Positions 55,433-63,796 of a DNA stretch of 64,000 bases are shown here, piece by piece; the first letter of the stretch is position 1, and each line of letters begins with the position of its first letter. The stretch covers positions 1,674,001 through 1,738,000 of the forward strand of contig OZ252290.1 in NCBI GenBank assembly GCA_965250105.1, given 5' to 3'. Under the pieces are notes generated by a model, which had not been told where the DNA came from, searched no databases, and saw only the letters and a list, made by a program, of their open reading frames with translations. The translations under genes were made by a program, and so were the position numbers. This stretch comes from JBCBSK01 sp965250105 (GTDB taxonomy: Bacteria > Pseudomonadota > Alphaproteobacteria > Rhizobiales > Tepidamorphaceae).

Positions 55433-55975
55433 ATGACCGCACTGTCCGCGAGCGACGGCCGTCCCAGAAGCATCTGGCCGGTAATCCGCTCCTGGCTTGT
55501 CCAGGCGGCGCTCCTCGCCGCGCTGTGGTGGATCCTCACCGACGGAGCGGCCGGATCCTGGCTCGTCGGCGCGCCGGTGATCGCGGTCCTGGCCACCTTC
55601 GGCGCGCTGAAGGCCGGGCCGTCCCCCATGACCTGGTCGCCTGGCGGCCTTCTCCTGTTCCTGCCTTACTTTCTGTGGACGTCGCTTCTCGGCGCCGCCG
55701 ATGTCGCCCGGCGCGCTTTTCGTCCCCGGCTCGCGCTGGACCCGGTTTTCCATGATCACGCGATCCGCCTGTCGACCGAGCCCGCCCGGGTGTTCTTCGC
55801 CAATGCGGTCAGCCTGCTGCCCGGCACGCTGAGCGCGGAACTGCGCGACGGGCACCTCATCGTGCATGCCCTGGACGCAGGCCGGCCCGTCGGCGGCGAT
55901 CTGGCCCGGCTCGAAGACAAGGTGGCGCGGCTTTTCGACCAGTCGATCCGGGCGACGGGAGAGAGCGGCGAATGA
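55433..55975 (+). CDS. mnhE: Mrp-type Na+/H+ antiporter subunit E (MbhA-like)
   Basis: The 180-residue subunit has two N-terminal helices (about residues 18-62), a third around 68-90, and a cytoplasmic domain with the family features FFANAVSLLPGTLSAEL (about residues 121-137) and LIVHALDAG. It opens an eight-gene cluster in which nearly every start overlaps the previous stop, implying one polycistronic message. In Mrp complexes E is a small membrane subunit at the interface with F and G. Function of the complex is cation/proton antiport. Confidence 0.92.
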   Translation: MTALSASDGRPRSIWPVIRSWLVQAALLAALWWILTDGAAGSWLVGAPVIAVLATFGALKAGPSPMTWSPGGLLLFLPYFLWTSLLGAADVARRAFRPRLALDPVFHDHAIRLSTEPARVFFANAVSLLPGTLSAELRDGHLIVHALDAGRPVGGDLARLEDKVARLFDQSIRATGESGE

Positions 55976-56268
55976 TGAGCGCGTTCTATCTCGGCCTGGC
56001 GCTGTTCCTGCTGCTGACGCTCGCGGCCGGCATGTGGCGCATCCTGCGCGGCCCGACCGACGCCGACCGCATGCTCGCCGCCCAGCTTTTCGGCACGACG
56101 GCGGTCGCCATTCTCGTGGTGCTCGCCGAAGCCCTGGGCCAGCCCGCCCTGCGCGATGTCGGGCTGGTCTTCGCCTTGCTGGCCGCCGTGACGGTGGTCG
56201 CGTTCACCCGCCGCGCCTGGACGCCCCTGGCCAAGCCGGCGAACAAGGAGGCGCAGGACGATGCTTAG
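55972..56268 (+). CDS. mnhF: Mrp-type antiporter subunit F (MbhB-like)
   Basis: This 98-residue subunit has three helices. The conserved RILRGPTDADRMLAAQLFGT (about residues 23-42) is the family hallmark between helices 1 and 2. The start overlaps the E-gene stop by four bases (ATGATGA), and the stop overlaps the G-gene start by eight. It is a structural subunit of the membrane antiporter complex. Confidence 0.93.
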   Translation: MMSAFYLGLALFLLLTLAAGMWRILRGPTDADRMLAAQLFGTTAVAILVVLAEALGQPALRDVGLVFALLAAVTVVAFTRRAWTPLAKPANKEAQDDA

Positions 56269-56557
56269 CCAGGCCGCGACGGTTGTCCTGCTTCTCGCCG
56301 GAGCGGGCTTCTTCCTGGCCGGCACCTTGGGCCTATTGCGCTTTCCCGACGTCTATACCCGCCTTCATGCCCTGACCAAGGCGGACAATGTCGGCCTCGG
56401 CCTGATCGTCACCGGGCTCGCGCTACAGGCCGAGAGCTGGGCGGTGGTCGGCAAACTGGCCCTGATCTGGCTTCTCGTCCTGGTGGCGTCGGCGACGGGC
56501 GCCCATCTCGTGGCGCGCGGCGCCCTGCGGCGCGGCGTGCGGCCGTGGAAGGCATGA
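56261..56557 (+). CDS. mnhG: Mrp-type antiporter subunit G (MbhC-like)
   Basis: This 98-residue subunit has three helices and the family signature LGLLRFPDVYTRLHALTKAD (about residues 23-42), including the RFPD-x-YTRLHA core. Overlaps at both ends couple it to F and to the fused AB gene. It is an essential small subunit of Mrp complexes. Confidence 0.94.
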   Translation: MLSQAATVVLLLAGAGFFLAGTLGLLRFPDVYTRLHALTKADNVGLGLIVTGLALQAESWAVVGKLALIWLLVLVASATGAHLVARGALRRGVRPWKA

Positions 56558-57561
56558 CCGACCTTCTCGGCTGGGCGCTCGATGGCCTGCTCGCGGCCAT
56601 GCTGCTCTGGGTGGGGTGGCGGGTCCTGTCGAGCACGGATCTCTTCAAGGGGATCGTCTTCTTCATCGCCTTCGGGCTGATCATGGCCCTTGCCTGGGTG
56701 CGCCTCGGCGCGGTCGATGTCGCGCTGGCCGAAGCGGCCATCGGCGCGGGCCTGACCGGGGCGCTGCTTCTCGCCGCCCTGTCGCGCCTGCGCCGGGGCG
56801 CGGACCGGGCCCGCGCCATGACGACGATGGCGGATATCGAGCCCGGCGCAACGCGCCGGACGCCCATCGGCCCGCGTGTCGCCGTTGCCGGGCTGTCGGT
56901 CATGCTTTTCGCCGGTCTTGGCCTCGCCTTCCTGTCGCTGCCCGCCGATGCACCGGGGCTCGGGGCCCGGGTCACGGCCGATCTGGCGCTGAGCGGCGTC
57001 GATAATCCGGTGACCGCCGTTCTGTTGAACTTTCGCGCCTATGACACGCTTCTTGAGATGGGCGTGCTCTTCCTCGCGGTCGTGGCCGCCTGGTCGCTCG
57101 CGCCGGCGCCGAAGGACGCCTATGCCGCGCCGGGCAGCATCCTCAACGCGCTGGTTGGCCTGCTGGTGCCGCCGATCGTCATCGTCGCGAGCTACCTTCT
57201 TTGGATCGGCGCCTATGCGCCGGGCGGTGCCTTTCAGGCCGGCGCGGTGCTCGCGGCAGGCGCCGTTCTCGTCCTTCTGTCCGGCCGCGAGATCAGCCCC
57301 TCCTGGCTGGGCGGACCGCTGCGCGCGATCTTGAGTCTCGGGCTCGGCACATTTATCGCCGTCGGCATGGCGTCGATGATCACCGAACACCGCTTCCTGG
57401 CCTATCCGCCCGACTGGGCCGGCGAGCTTATCCTTCTGATCGAGGCGGCGGCGGCCTTGTCCATCGCGGCGACGCTGGCCGCCCTGTTCCTCGGCGGCCG
57501 ACCGCGACAAGACGCGCCGGATGACGCCCATGGCGAGACGCGCGGGAGCGGCCGCGAATGA
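56554..57561 (+). CDS. Fused DUF4040 + MbhE-like + MnhB subunit of Mrp/MBH-type complex
   Basis: The 335-residue protein joins three modules. Residues 1-95 are DUF4040, the C-terminal piece of MrpA (MbhD), with the conserved Glu60 in DVALAEAAIGAGLTGAL. Residues about 107-185 match MbhE, with NPVTAVLLNFRAYDTLLEM. Residues about 190-320 are MnhB, with GAYAPGGAFQAGAVLAAG. The start at 56554 overlaps the G stop (ATGA). In Mrp group 1, the DUF4040 and MbhE parts belong to a giant MrpA, whereas here they are fused to B and the MrpA antiporter half is a separate gene. This resembles the MBH hydrogenase membrane arm order D-E-F. Confidence 0.88.
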   Translation: MTDLLGWALDGLLAAMLLWVGWRVLSSTDLFKGIVFFIAFGLIMALAWVRLGAVDVALAEAAIGAGLTGALLLAALSRLRRGADRARAMTTMADIEPGATRRTPIGPRVAVAGLSVMLFAGLGLAFLSLPADAPGLGARVTADLALSGVDNPVTAVLLNFRAYDTLLEMGVLFLAVVAAWSLAPAPKDAYAAPGSILNALVGLLVPPIVIVASYLLWIGAYAPGGAFQAGAVLAAGAVLVLLSGREISPSWLGGPLRAILSLGLGTFIAVGMASMITEHRFLAYPPDWAGELILLIEAAAALSIAATLAALFLGGRPRQDAPDDAHGETRGSGRE

Positions 57562-57866
57562 GCACCAGCATTCTCTTCGCGCTAACCGGTATCGGGCTTT
57601 TCGCGCTCGGCCTTCATGCCCTGAGCATGCGCGCCCATCTCCTGCGCAAGATCATCGCGTTCAACGTGATGGGCAGTGGCGTGTTCCTCGTCTTCGGCGC
57701 GCTGGCCTACCGCCTGCCCGATCAGGGGATCGACCCCGTGCCGCACGCCCTGGTGATCACCGGCATCGTGGTCGCCGTCTCGGCCACGGCGGTGGCGCTG
57801 CTTCTCATGCTCCGCATCCAGGCGGAGACCGGTCGCCCACATCTGCCCGAACAGCCGTCCGATTGA
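57558..57866 (+). CDS. mnhC: Mrp-type antiporter subunit C (NuoK-like)
   Basis: This 102-residue, three-helix protein is homologous to NuoK of complex I. The region MRAHLLRKIIAFNVMGSGVFLVF (split around residues 24-46) fits the NuoK/MrpC core of helices 1-2, and the third helix is HALVITGIVVAVSATAVALLL. The start overlaps the previous gene by four bases, and its stop overlaps the next gene's TTG. Confidence 0.92.
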   Translation: MSTSILFALTGIGLFALGLHALSMRAHLLRKIIAFNVMGSGVFLVFGALAYRLPDQGIDPVPHALVITGIVVAVSATAVALLLMLRIQAETGRPHLPEQPSD

Positions 57867-59368
57867 CGATCGTGGAATCCTTCTCTCCAGATTTGCCCTG
57901 GATCGTCTGGGTGATCTTCGCCCCCTTGATCGGGGCGATGGCGGGCTTCCTCCTGCCTCGCCATGCGGTGATCTCGGGCGTGCTGGCGGCCCTCGCCACG
58001 GCGGGCTCGGTGCTGGGGCTGGTCCGGCAGATCATTGATACGGGCCCGCAAATTTATGCGCTCGGCGGCTGGGGCGCCCCGCTCGGCATCGATCTCCATG
58101 CCGACGGGCTCAGCGCCGTCATGCTCCTGACCACCATGCTGGTCGGCATCGGCGTGACGCTCTATGCGACGGCTTATTTCAAGCGAGCATCCGACACGGC
58201 CCGCCATTTCTGGCCGCTCTGGCTCCTGCTCTGGACCGCGCTGAACGCCCTGTTCCTCTCGGCGGACCTGTTCAACCTCTATGTGACGCTGGAACTCCTC
58301 AGCCTCGCCGCGGTGGCGCTCGTGGCGCTCGCCGGCAACAGCGCGGCACTCACCGGCGCGATGCGCTATCTTCTCGTCAGCCTGCTCGGATCGCTGACCT
58401 ATCTCCTCGGCGTGGCGCTCCTCTATGGCGCCTATGGCACGCTCGACATCGCGCTTCTGGGCGATCTGGCGCGGTCGACCCCGGCGGTCTCCACGATGCC
58501 GGCGATGTGGCTGGCCATGGGGCTGATCGTCGCTGGGCTCATACTCAAGACCGCTCTGTTCCCGCTGCATTTCTGGCTGCCGCCGGCCCATGCCGCGGCA
58601 CCGGCACCGGTCAGCGCGTTATTGTCGGCGCTGGTGGTCAAGGCGTCCTTCTATCTCCTGCTGCGCCTGTGGCTCGACGTTTTCCCTCCCGCGATGTCCG
58701 GCGGCATCGCCCATCTGCTTGGCCTCCTTGGCGCGGCGGCGATCGTGTGGGGCGCGCTGCAGGCCTTGCGGCAGTCGCGGCTCAAGCTCCTGGTCGCCTA
58801 TTCGACGGTGGCACAGCTTGGCTATCTGTTCGTCGTCTTCCCGCTCGCCATGACGCCGGTGGCCACGACGGCCCTGAACGGCGCGGTGCTTTTCGTCCTG
58901 TCGCATGCCTTGGCCAAGGCATCGATGTTTCTGGCGGCGGGCAACATCCTACGCGCGGCAGGCCATGATCGGCTCTCCGATCTCGGCCCGGCCTCGCCCG
59001 GCCTGGCGCTCAGCTGGGCCGCCTTCGGCATCGCTGGCATCAGCATCATGGGATTGCCGCCAAGCACGGGCTTCGTCGCCAAATGGCTCATGTTGCAGGC
59101 CGCCTTCGCGAGCGGCCAGTGGTGGTGGGCGATCCCGATCCTCGGCGGAGGCCTGCTCGCCGCCGCTTACATGTTCAAGGTCATCGCGCTGGCTTTCGGC
59201 CCCGGCGCCCCGCGGCCCGCCGGCGAGAGCCTGCCACGGCGTCTGCAATGGACCGCGCTCGGCTTCTCGCTCGGCGCGCTGATGATCGGGCTCGTCGCAC
59301 CCGAGATCCTGATGCTCTTGAACATCGGCGATCCGCTTGGCCCGCCGGGCACCGAGGCGCTGCCATGA
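57863..59368 (+). CDS. mnhD: Antiporter-like subunit 1 (MnhD/NuoN-type)
   Basis: The 501-residue protein belongs to the proton-conducting transporter family of complex I and Mrp. TM5 Glu144 sits in LYVTLELLSLAAVA, and TM7 Lys229 in GLILKTALFPLHFWLPPAHA. The broken helix region APAPVSALLSALVVKA follows and is the family hallmark. The start is TTG at 57863, overlapping the C stop (TTGA); GTG at 57872 is the alternative, as no ATG fits. It is the first of three paralogous antiporter subunits in a row. Confidence 0.9.
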   Translation: MTIVESFSPDLPWIVWVIFAPLIGAMAGFLLPRHAVISGVLAALATAGSVLGLVRQIIDTGPQIYALGGWGAPLGIDLHADGLSAVMLLTTMLVGIGVTLYATAYFKRASDTARHFWPLWLLLWTALNALFLSADLFNLYVTLELLSLAAVALVALAGNSAALTGAMRYLLVSLLGSLTYLLGVALLYGAYGTLDIALLGDLARSTPAVSTMPAMWLAMGLIVAGLILKTALFPLHFWLPPAHAAAPAPVSALLSALVVKASFYLLLRLWLDVFPPAMSGGIAHLLGLLGAAAIVWGALQALRQSRLKLLVAYSTVAQLGYLFVVFPLAMTPVATTALNGAVLFVLSHALAKASMFLAAGNILRAAGHDRLSDLGPASPGLALSWAAFGIAGISIMGLPPSTGFVAKWLMLQAAFASGQWWWAIPILGGGLLAAAYMFKVIALAFGPGAPRPAGESLPRRLQWTALGFSLGALMIGLVAPEILMLLNIGDPLGPPGTEALP

Positions 59369-60861
59369 GCTGGACCGAAGCGCTGCCTCTTTTGGTGCTC
59401 GCCTCGTCGCTGGTGCCGGGCCTGATCATCTTCTTCCTGGCCGAAGACAGCAAGCGGCTCCGCACCACGCTGAACCTGGCCGGCGTCCTGCTGAAACTCG
59501 CGCTCGTGATGTTCATGGTCTGGGGGGTCGAGCAGGGCCAGCATTACGAGGCGCGCTTCCCGCTCCTGCCCGGCATCGACTTCGTCTTGCGGGTCGATGC
59601 CCTGTCGATGTTCTTCGCGCTGTTGTCCGCCGCGCTGTGGCTCGCGACGACGATCTACGCCATCGGCTATCTGGAAGATTCGCCCAATCGTAGCCGCTTC
59701 TTCGGGTTCTTCAGCCTCTGCATGACCGCGACCCTCGGCGTCGCCTTGTCGGGCAATCTCGTCACCTTCCTGATCTTCTACGAACTTCTGACGCTCGTCA
59801 CCTATCCGCTGGTCGTGCATCGCGGCACCGGGGCCTCGCTACGCGCCGGGCGCGTCTATCTCGGCTATACCATGGCCGGCGGCGCGGCCCTGCTCGCCGG
59901 CACGGCGTGGCTGCATGTTCTGGCCGGCGATCTGGCCTTTACCGCGCAAGGCTTCGTCGCCGATCTGGTGCCCGATCACCGTGCCGCCCTGATCGTCATC
60001 TTCGCCCTCCTGATCGGCGGGCTCGCGGTCAAGGCGGCGCTGGTGCCGTTTCACGGCTGGCTGCCGCAAGCCATGGTGGCGCCGGCGCCGGTCAGCGCGC
60101 TTCTGCATGCCGTGGCGGTGGTCAAGGCCGGCGCCTTCGGCATCATACGCGTCATCCACGATGTCTACGGCATCGAGGTCGCCGCCGGGCTCGGCGTCAC
60201 GGCCGTGCTCGCGGTCTTCGCCGCCGTCACCATCATCTATGGTTCGCTCCAGGCGCTGTTTCAGAAAGACCTCAAGCGCCGCCTCGCCTTCTCCACGGTC
60301 AGCCAGGTCTCCTATGTCACGCTCGGCGTTGCGATCGCCGGACCGATCGCCACGATCGGCGGCATCACGCATCTGGTGCATCAGGGCCTGATGAAGGTCA
60401 CGCTGTTCTTCTGCGCCGGCAATCTGGCGGAAACGCTCGGGATCCACCGGGTCGGCGACATGCGCGGCGTCGGCCGGCGCATGCCCTGGACCATGGCGGC
60501 CTTCACGCTCGGCGCCTTCGGCATGATCGGCACGCCGCCCATGGCCGGCTTCTTCAGCAAGTGGTTCCTGGCGAGCGGCGGGCTCGAGATGGGTCAGCCC
60601 TGGGTGCTTGCCGTTCTCATCGTCAGCAGCCTGTTGAACGCGGCCTATTTCCTGCCGGTCCTTTGGGCTGCCTGGTTCGAGGACCCGCCCGATGCCTGGC
60701 CCGACGAACGGTCGTTCGGGAAGGCCGAGACGGCGCTGGCGCTTCTGGTACCGACCGTGCTCACCGCGCTCAGCGCGCTCGGCGTCGGCCTTCTCGCCTC
60801 GATGCCGTTCAGCCCGCTGCACTGGGCGAGCTTCATCGTCAGCCTGGAGTATGGGCCATGA
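59365..60861 (+). CDS. Antiporter-like subunit 2 (NuoL/M/N family)
   Basis: The 498-residue proton-conducting transporter family member has TM5 Glu140 in FLIFYELLTLVTY and TM7 Lys223 in LAVKAALVPFHGWLPQAM. APAPVSALLHAVAVVKAGAF is the broken helix and LKRRLAFSTVSQ is the conserved loop, as in NuoM-like proteins. The ATG at 59365 overlaps the previous stop (ATGA). Standard Mrp complexes have two such subunits (A and D), so a series of three is an enlargement. It probably moves protons or Na+ through the same channel architecture. Confidence 0.9.
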   Translation: MSWTEALPLLVLASSLVPGLIIFFLAEDSKRLRTTLNLAGVLLKLALVMFMVWGVEQGQHYEARFPLLPGIDFVLRVDALSMFFALLSAALWLATTIYAIGYLEDSPNRSRFFGFFSLCMTATLGVALSGNLVTFLIFYELLTLVTYPLVVHRGTGASLRAGRVYLGYTMAGGAALLAGTAWLHVLAGDLAFTAQGFVADLVPDHRAALIVIFALLIGGLAVKAALVPFHGWLPQAMVAPAPVSALLHAVAVVKAGAFGIIRVIHDVYGIEVAAGLGVTAVLAVFAAVTIIYGSLQALFQKDLKRRLAFSTVSQVSYVTLGVAIAGPIATIGGITHLVHQGLMKVTLFFCAGNLAETLGIHRVGDMRGVGRRMPWTMAAFTLGAFGMIGTPPMAGFFSKWFLASGGLEMGQPWVLAVLIVSSLLNAAYFLPVLWAAWFEDPPDAWPDERSFGKAETALALLVPTVLTALSALGVGLLASMPFSPLHWASFIVSLEYGP

Positions 60862-62603
60862 TGGCATCCGCGCCGGCCGCCTGGCTCCTGCTGATTATCC
60901 CCGCAGCACCGCTGCTGATCGTCTGCGGGCTGATGCTCTGGCCCAGGCGGCGCCTATTGTCTCGGCTCGCGTCCTGGGCGGCGCTGCCGGCCCTCGCCTG
61001 CGCCATCGCGCTCCCGGTGCCGGCCGGGCTCGACCTGCCCTGGATCCTGCTCGGCACGGAACTCGGCATCGATCGCACGAGCCGGGTCTTCCTTTTCTTC
61101 ACCGCCCTTCTGTGGCTCGCGGCCGGCATCTTCGCGACCGGCTATCTCGATGACGACCCGCGCCGGACGCGCTTCTTCGTCTTCTTCCTGTTCGCGATGG
61201 CCGGCAATCTCGGGCTCGTCATCGCCCAGGACATGCTGAGCTTCTACGCCTCCTTCGCGATGATGAGTTTCGCGTCCTACGGCCTGATCGCCCATACGGG
61301 CACGGCCGAAGCACGCCGGGCCGGGCGCATCTACATCATCATGGTGCTCGCGGGCGAAGTCATGCTGTTCGCCGCGCTTGTCCTGGCCGCGCAAGCCGCC
61401 GGTTCCACGCTCTTCGATGAGGCGCGCGCAAGCCTGGTCGATGCCCCGGCCCGCGATGCGATCCTGGCATTGGCGCTCGGCGGTTTCGGCATCAAGCTCG
61501 GCGCCCTTGGCCTGCATGTCTGGCTGCCGCTGGCCCATCCGGTGGCGCCGACGCCGGCCAGCGCGGTCCTGAGCGGCGCGATGATCAAGGCCGGCCTCCT
61601 TGGCTGGCTCAACCTGCTGCCGCTCGGCGAGGGGGCCGTGCCCGTTTCGTGGAGCGCGCTCCTGATCGTGGCGGGCCTCCTGGCGGCGTTCTACGCCGCG
61701 ATCATCGGCGTCACCCAACGCGATCCGAAGACCGTCCTGGCTTATTCGAGCGTCAGCCAGATGGGCCTCGCCACGATCGCCGTCGGCCTTGGGCTCGCGG
61801 TGCCGTCGCGCTGGCCGGAGATCCTGGCGATCATCGTCTTCTTCGCGCTGAACCATGCTTTGGCCAAGGGCGCGCTGTTTCTCGGGGTCGGCGTCGCCGC
61901 GAGCCGCCTCGCGGCGGGTCGGCGAAAATGGCTGGTCGCGACAGGCCTCGTCCTGCCTGCCTTGGCCCTGGCCGGCGCGCCATTCACCGGCGGCGCCCTG
62001 GTGAAGGAGGCCTTGGGTGCGGAAGCGGCCTTTATCGCGGCGCCCTGGTCGGGCTGGCTCAAGACCCTTCTGTCCCTGACCGTCTTCGCGACGGTCTTTC
62101 TGATGGCGCGCTTTCTCTATCTGACCTGGCCGCGCAACGCGCCGGACATCCAAGACGCCCCGCCCGGCACCTACGGCATGGCCCTGCCCTGGTCGGCGCT
62201 GATCCTCGTCCTCCTGATCGCGCCCGTCCATGCAGGCCTCGACACGGCCTGGACCATGCCGGCGATCCTGTCGAACGTCGCCACGCTGGGACTGGCCGTG
62301 GCGATGGCCATTGTCGGCGGATGGATCATGCAGAAGACCGGCTTGACCCGGCTGCCGCGCCCACCCGCCGGCGATCTCGTGGTGCCGGTGGAGATGGCCA
62401 TCAACGCCATGCGCGACCTCGTGACCACTATCGCCCGCGGTCTCCAGCGCCAGCGGGACCAGACCGCCACGACCGCCAAGGGGCGTCTGGCGGCCCTCAT
62501 TCTGAGTGCCGCCCCGAATGGGGGAGCGCGGGCCGGCTGGGTATCGGCCTGTCTGATGTTCCTCGCCTTGCTGATCGTTACCGCCGCGCTGTCGGCGCTG
62601 TGA
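60858..62603 (+). CDS. Antiporter-like subunit 3 (NuoL/HyfB-like, TM5 Glu replaced)
   Basis: The 581-residue protein is the largest of the three antiporter-type subunits. TM7 Lys213 is kept in GIKLGALGLHVWLPLAH, and PTPASAVLSGAMIKAG is the broken helix. In TM5 the position normally held by the catalytic Glu reads Ala134 (FYASFAMMSFASYGL), judging by alignment with FYxxWELMSxxSY sequences. The C-terminal extension of about 80 residues has a hydrophilic, Arg-rich segment (MRDLVTTIARGLQRQRDQ) and a final membrane helix, reminiscent of the NuoL lateral-helix tail though shorter. The ATG overlaps the previous stop. Confidence 0.88.
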   Translation: MMASAPAAWLLLIIPAAPLLIVCGLMLWPRRRLLSRLASWAALPALACAIALPVPAGLDLPWILLGTELGIDRTSRVFLFFTALLWLAAGIFATGYLDDDPRRTRFFVFFLFAMAGNLGLVIAQDMLSFYASFAMMSFASYGLIAHTGTAEARRAGRIYIIMVLAGEVMLFAALVLAAQAAGSTLFDEARASLVDAPARDAILALALGGFGIKLGALGLHVWLPLAHPVAPTPASAVLSGAMIKAGLLGWLNLLPLGEGAVPVSWSALLIVAGLLAAFYAAIIGVTQRDPKTVLAYSSVSQMGLATIAVGLGLAVPSRWPEILAIIVFFALNHALAKGALFLGVGVAASRLAAGRRKWLVATGLVLPALALAGAPFTGGALVKEALGAEAAFIAAPWSGWLKTLLSLTVFATVFLMARFLYLTWPRNAPDIQDAPPGTYGMALPWSALILVLLIAPVHAGLDTAWTMPAILSNVATLGLAVAMAIVGGWIMQKTGLTRLPRPPAGDLVVPVEMAINAMRDLVTTIARGLQRQRDQTATTAKGRLAALILSAAPNGGARAGWVSACLMFLALLIVTAALSAL

Positions 62604-62731
62604 CCGGGAGAAGCGGTTTCGAGCCCAGGGCATGGCGCGGTTTCGCAAGCCGCTCTTGAAACGCGCCCGCAAGTATGGGTTTCTTGCGCGACTGAATTCC
62701 AAACCGTCCATGATCTGCAAAGGAGACACGG

Positions 62732-63319
62732 ATGACCACGTCGACCGCAACGCTGAAGCCCGGTTTCAGCCCGATCGATCTTCAAAGCCGCCCCTTGGGC
62801 TGGAAAATCGGCGCCGTGCTCCTCGGCACCCTTTTCCTGGCGCTGTCATCCTATATCGAAGTGCCGATGGTGCCCGTTCCGATCACCATGCAGACCTTCG
62901 CCGTCGCCCTTGTCGGCGCGCTCTATGGCTGGCGGCTCGGCGGCATCACCATAATGGCCTGGCTGGTCCAGGGCGCGATTGGCATGCCGGTGCTGGCGGG
63001 CGGCGCGGCCGGGGCGCATCATTTCGTCGGCCCGACGGCCGGCTATCTGTTCGCCTTTCCCGTCGCCGGCATGGCGATGGGATGGCTGGCCGAGCGCGGT
63101 TGGAACGGTCACCGGCCGTTTCTGGCCTTCGTCGGCATGCTGATCAGTAACGGGCTGTGCCTTGTCCTCGGCGCGGCCTGGCTCGCGGTGCTCATCGGCA
63201 TCGAGCCAGCCGTCATGGCCGGGGTCGTGCCGTTCCTGGTCGGCGCCGTTCTCAAAGCCGGGCTCGGCGCGGCCACGCTCCGGCTGATGACGCGCAAGAT
63301 CCGCCGCGCCGCTGGATGA
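62732..63319 (+). CDS. bioY: Biotin transporter BioY
   Basis: BioY is the biotin-specific S-component of energy-coupling-factor transporters and can also work alone. The 195-residue protein has six helices and the family blocks VPMVPVPITMQTFAVALVGA (about residues 44-63), GVPVLAGG-like IGMPVLAGGAAG (about 87-98) and FVGPTAGYLFAFPVAG (about 102-117). AAGGAG lies eight bases before the ATG. No BioM/BioN genes are adjacent and no BioR box was found in the 128-base upstream gap, which has no recognisable element. The stop overlaps the DUF1284 gene. Confidence 0.94.
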   Translation: MTTSTATLKPGFSPIDLQSRPLGWKIGAVLLGTLFLALSSYIEVPMVPVPITMQTFAVALVGALYGWRLGGITIMAWLVQGAIGMPVLAGGAAGAHHFVGPTAGYLFAFPVAGMAMGWLAERGWNGHRPFLAFVGMLISNGLCLVLGAAWLAVLIGIEPAVMAGVVPFLVGAVLKAGLGAATLRLMTRKIRRAAG

Positions 63320-63768
63320 CGCTGCGCCTGCGTCCGCATCACCTCCTTTGCGTGCTGACCTATGTCGGCAAGGGATACAGCCCCGCCTTCACCGCCAATA
63401 TGACGGAGATCGCGGGGCGCCTCGGCAGGGGTGAAGCGGTCGACATCGTGGCGGGGCCGGACGATATCTGCGCCCCGCTGCTCGATACCCCCGACGTGCA
63501 TTGCCATCGCCCCAGCGTCACCGAGCGCGACAAGGCGGCGGCGCGCGATCTGAGCCCGCTATTCGGGATCGACATCCGGACCGGCACGCGCCTTGTCCTT
63601 GATGCCGATCTGCTCGGCCGCGCGCGCCGGGCCTTCGCCGCCGACGCGGTGCGGTCGGCCTGCGCAGGCTGCGAATGGAACGGCCTGTGCGGATCGATCG
63701 CCGCGAGCGGCTTCGACGGGACGCTTCTCACAGACGATCACCACCACCCGGCGCCGAGCCGGCGATGA
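63316..63768 (+). CDS. DUF1284-domain protein, Cys-rich
   Basis: The 150-residue protein starts MTLRLRPHHLLCVLTYVGKGYS, the diagnostic DUF1284 N-terminus (split here as LRPHHLLC and LTYVGKGYS). Cysteines at IC, VHC and AC-x2-C-x5-C in SACAGCEWNGLCGS could ligate an Fe-S cluster or metal. The start was chosen because ATG at 63316 overlaps the bioY stop by four bases; the longer ORF to 63157 overlaps bioY in another frame. No function is known for the domain. Confidence 0.87.
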   Translation: MTLRLRPHHLLCVLTYVGKGYSPAFTANMTEIAGRLGRGEAVDIVAGPDDICAPLLDTPDVHCHRPSVTERDKAAARDLSPLFGIDIRTGTRLVLDADLLGRARRAFAADAVRSACAGCEWNGLCGSIAASGFDGTLLTDDHHHPAPSRR

Positions 63769-63796
63769 ACCCTGGCGGGCCGCTTCAGGTCCTTGG

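Noticed and set aside
62604..62731. BioR operator before bioY
   Set aside because: No TTATMKATAA-like box or other clear dyad was found in the gap.
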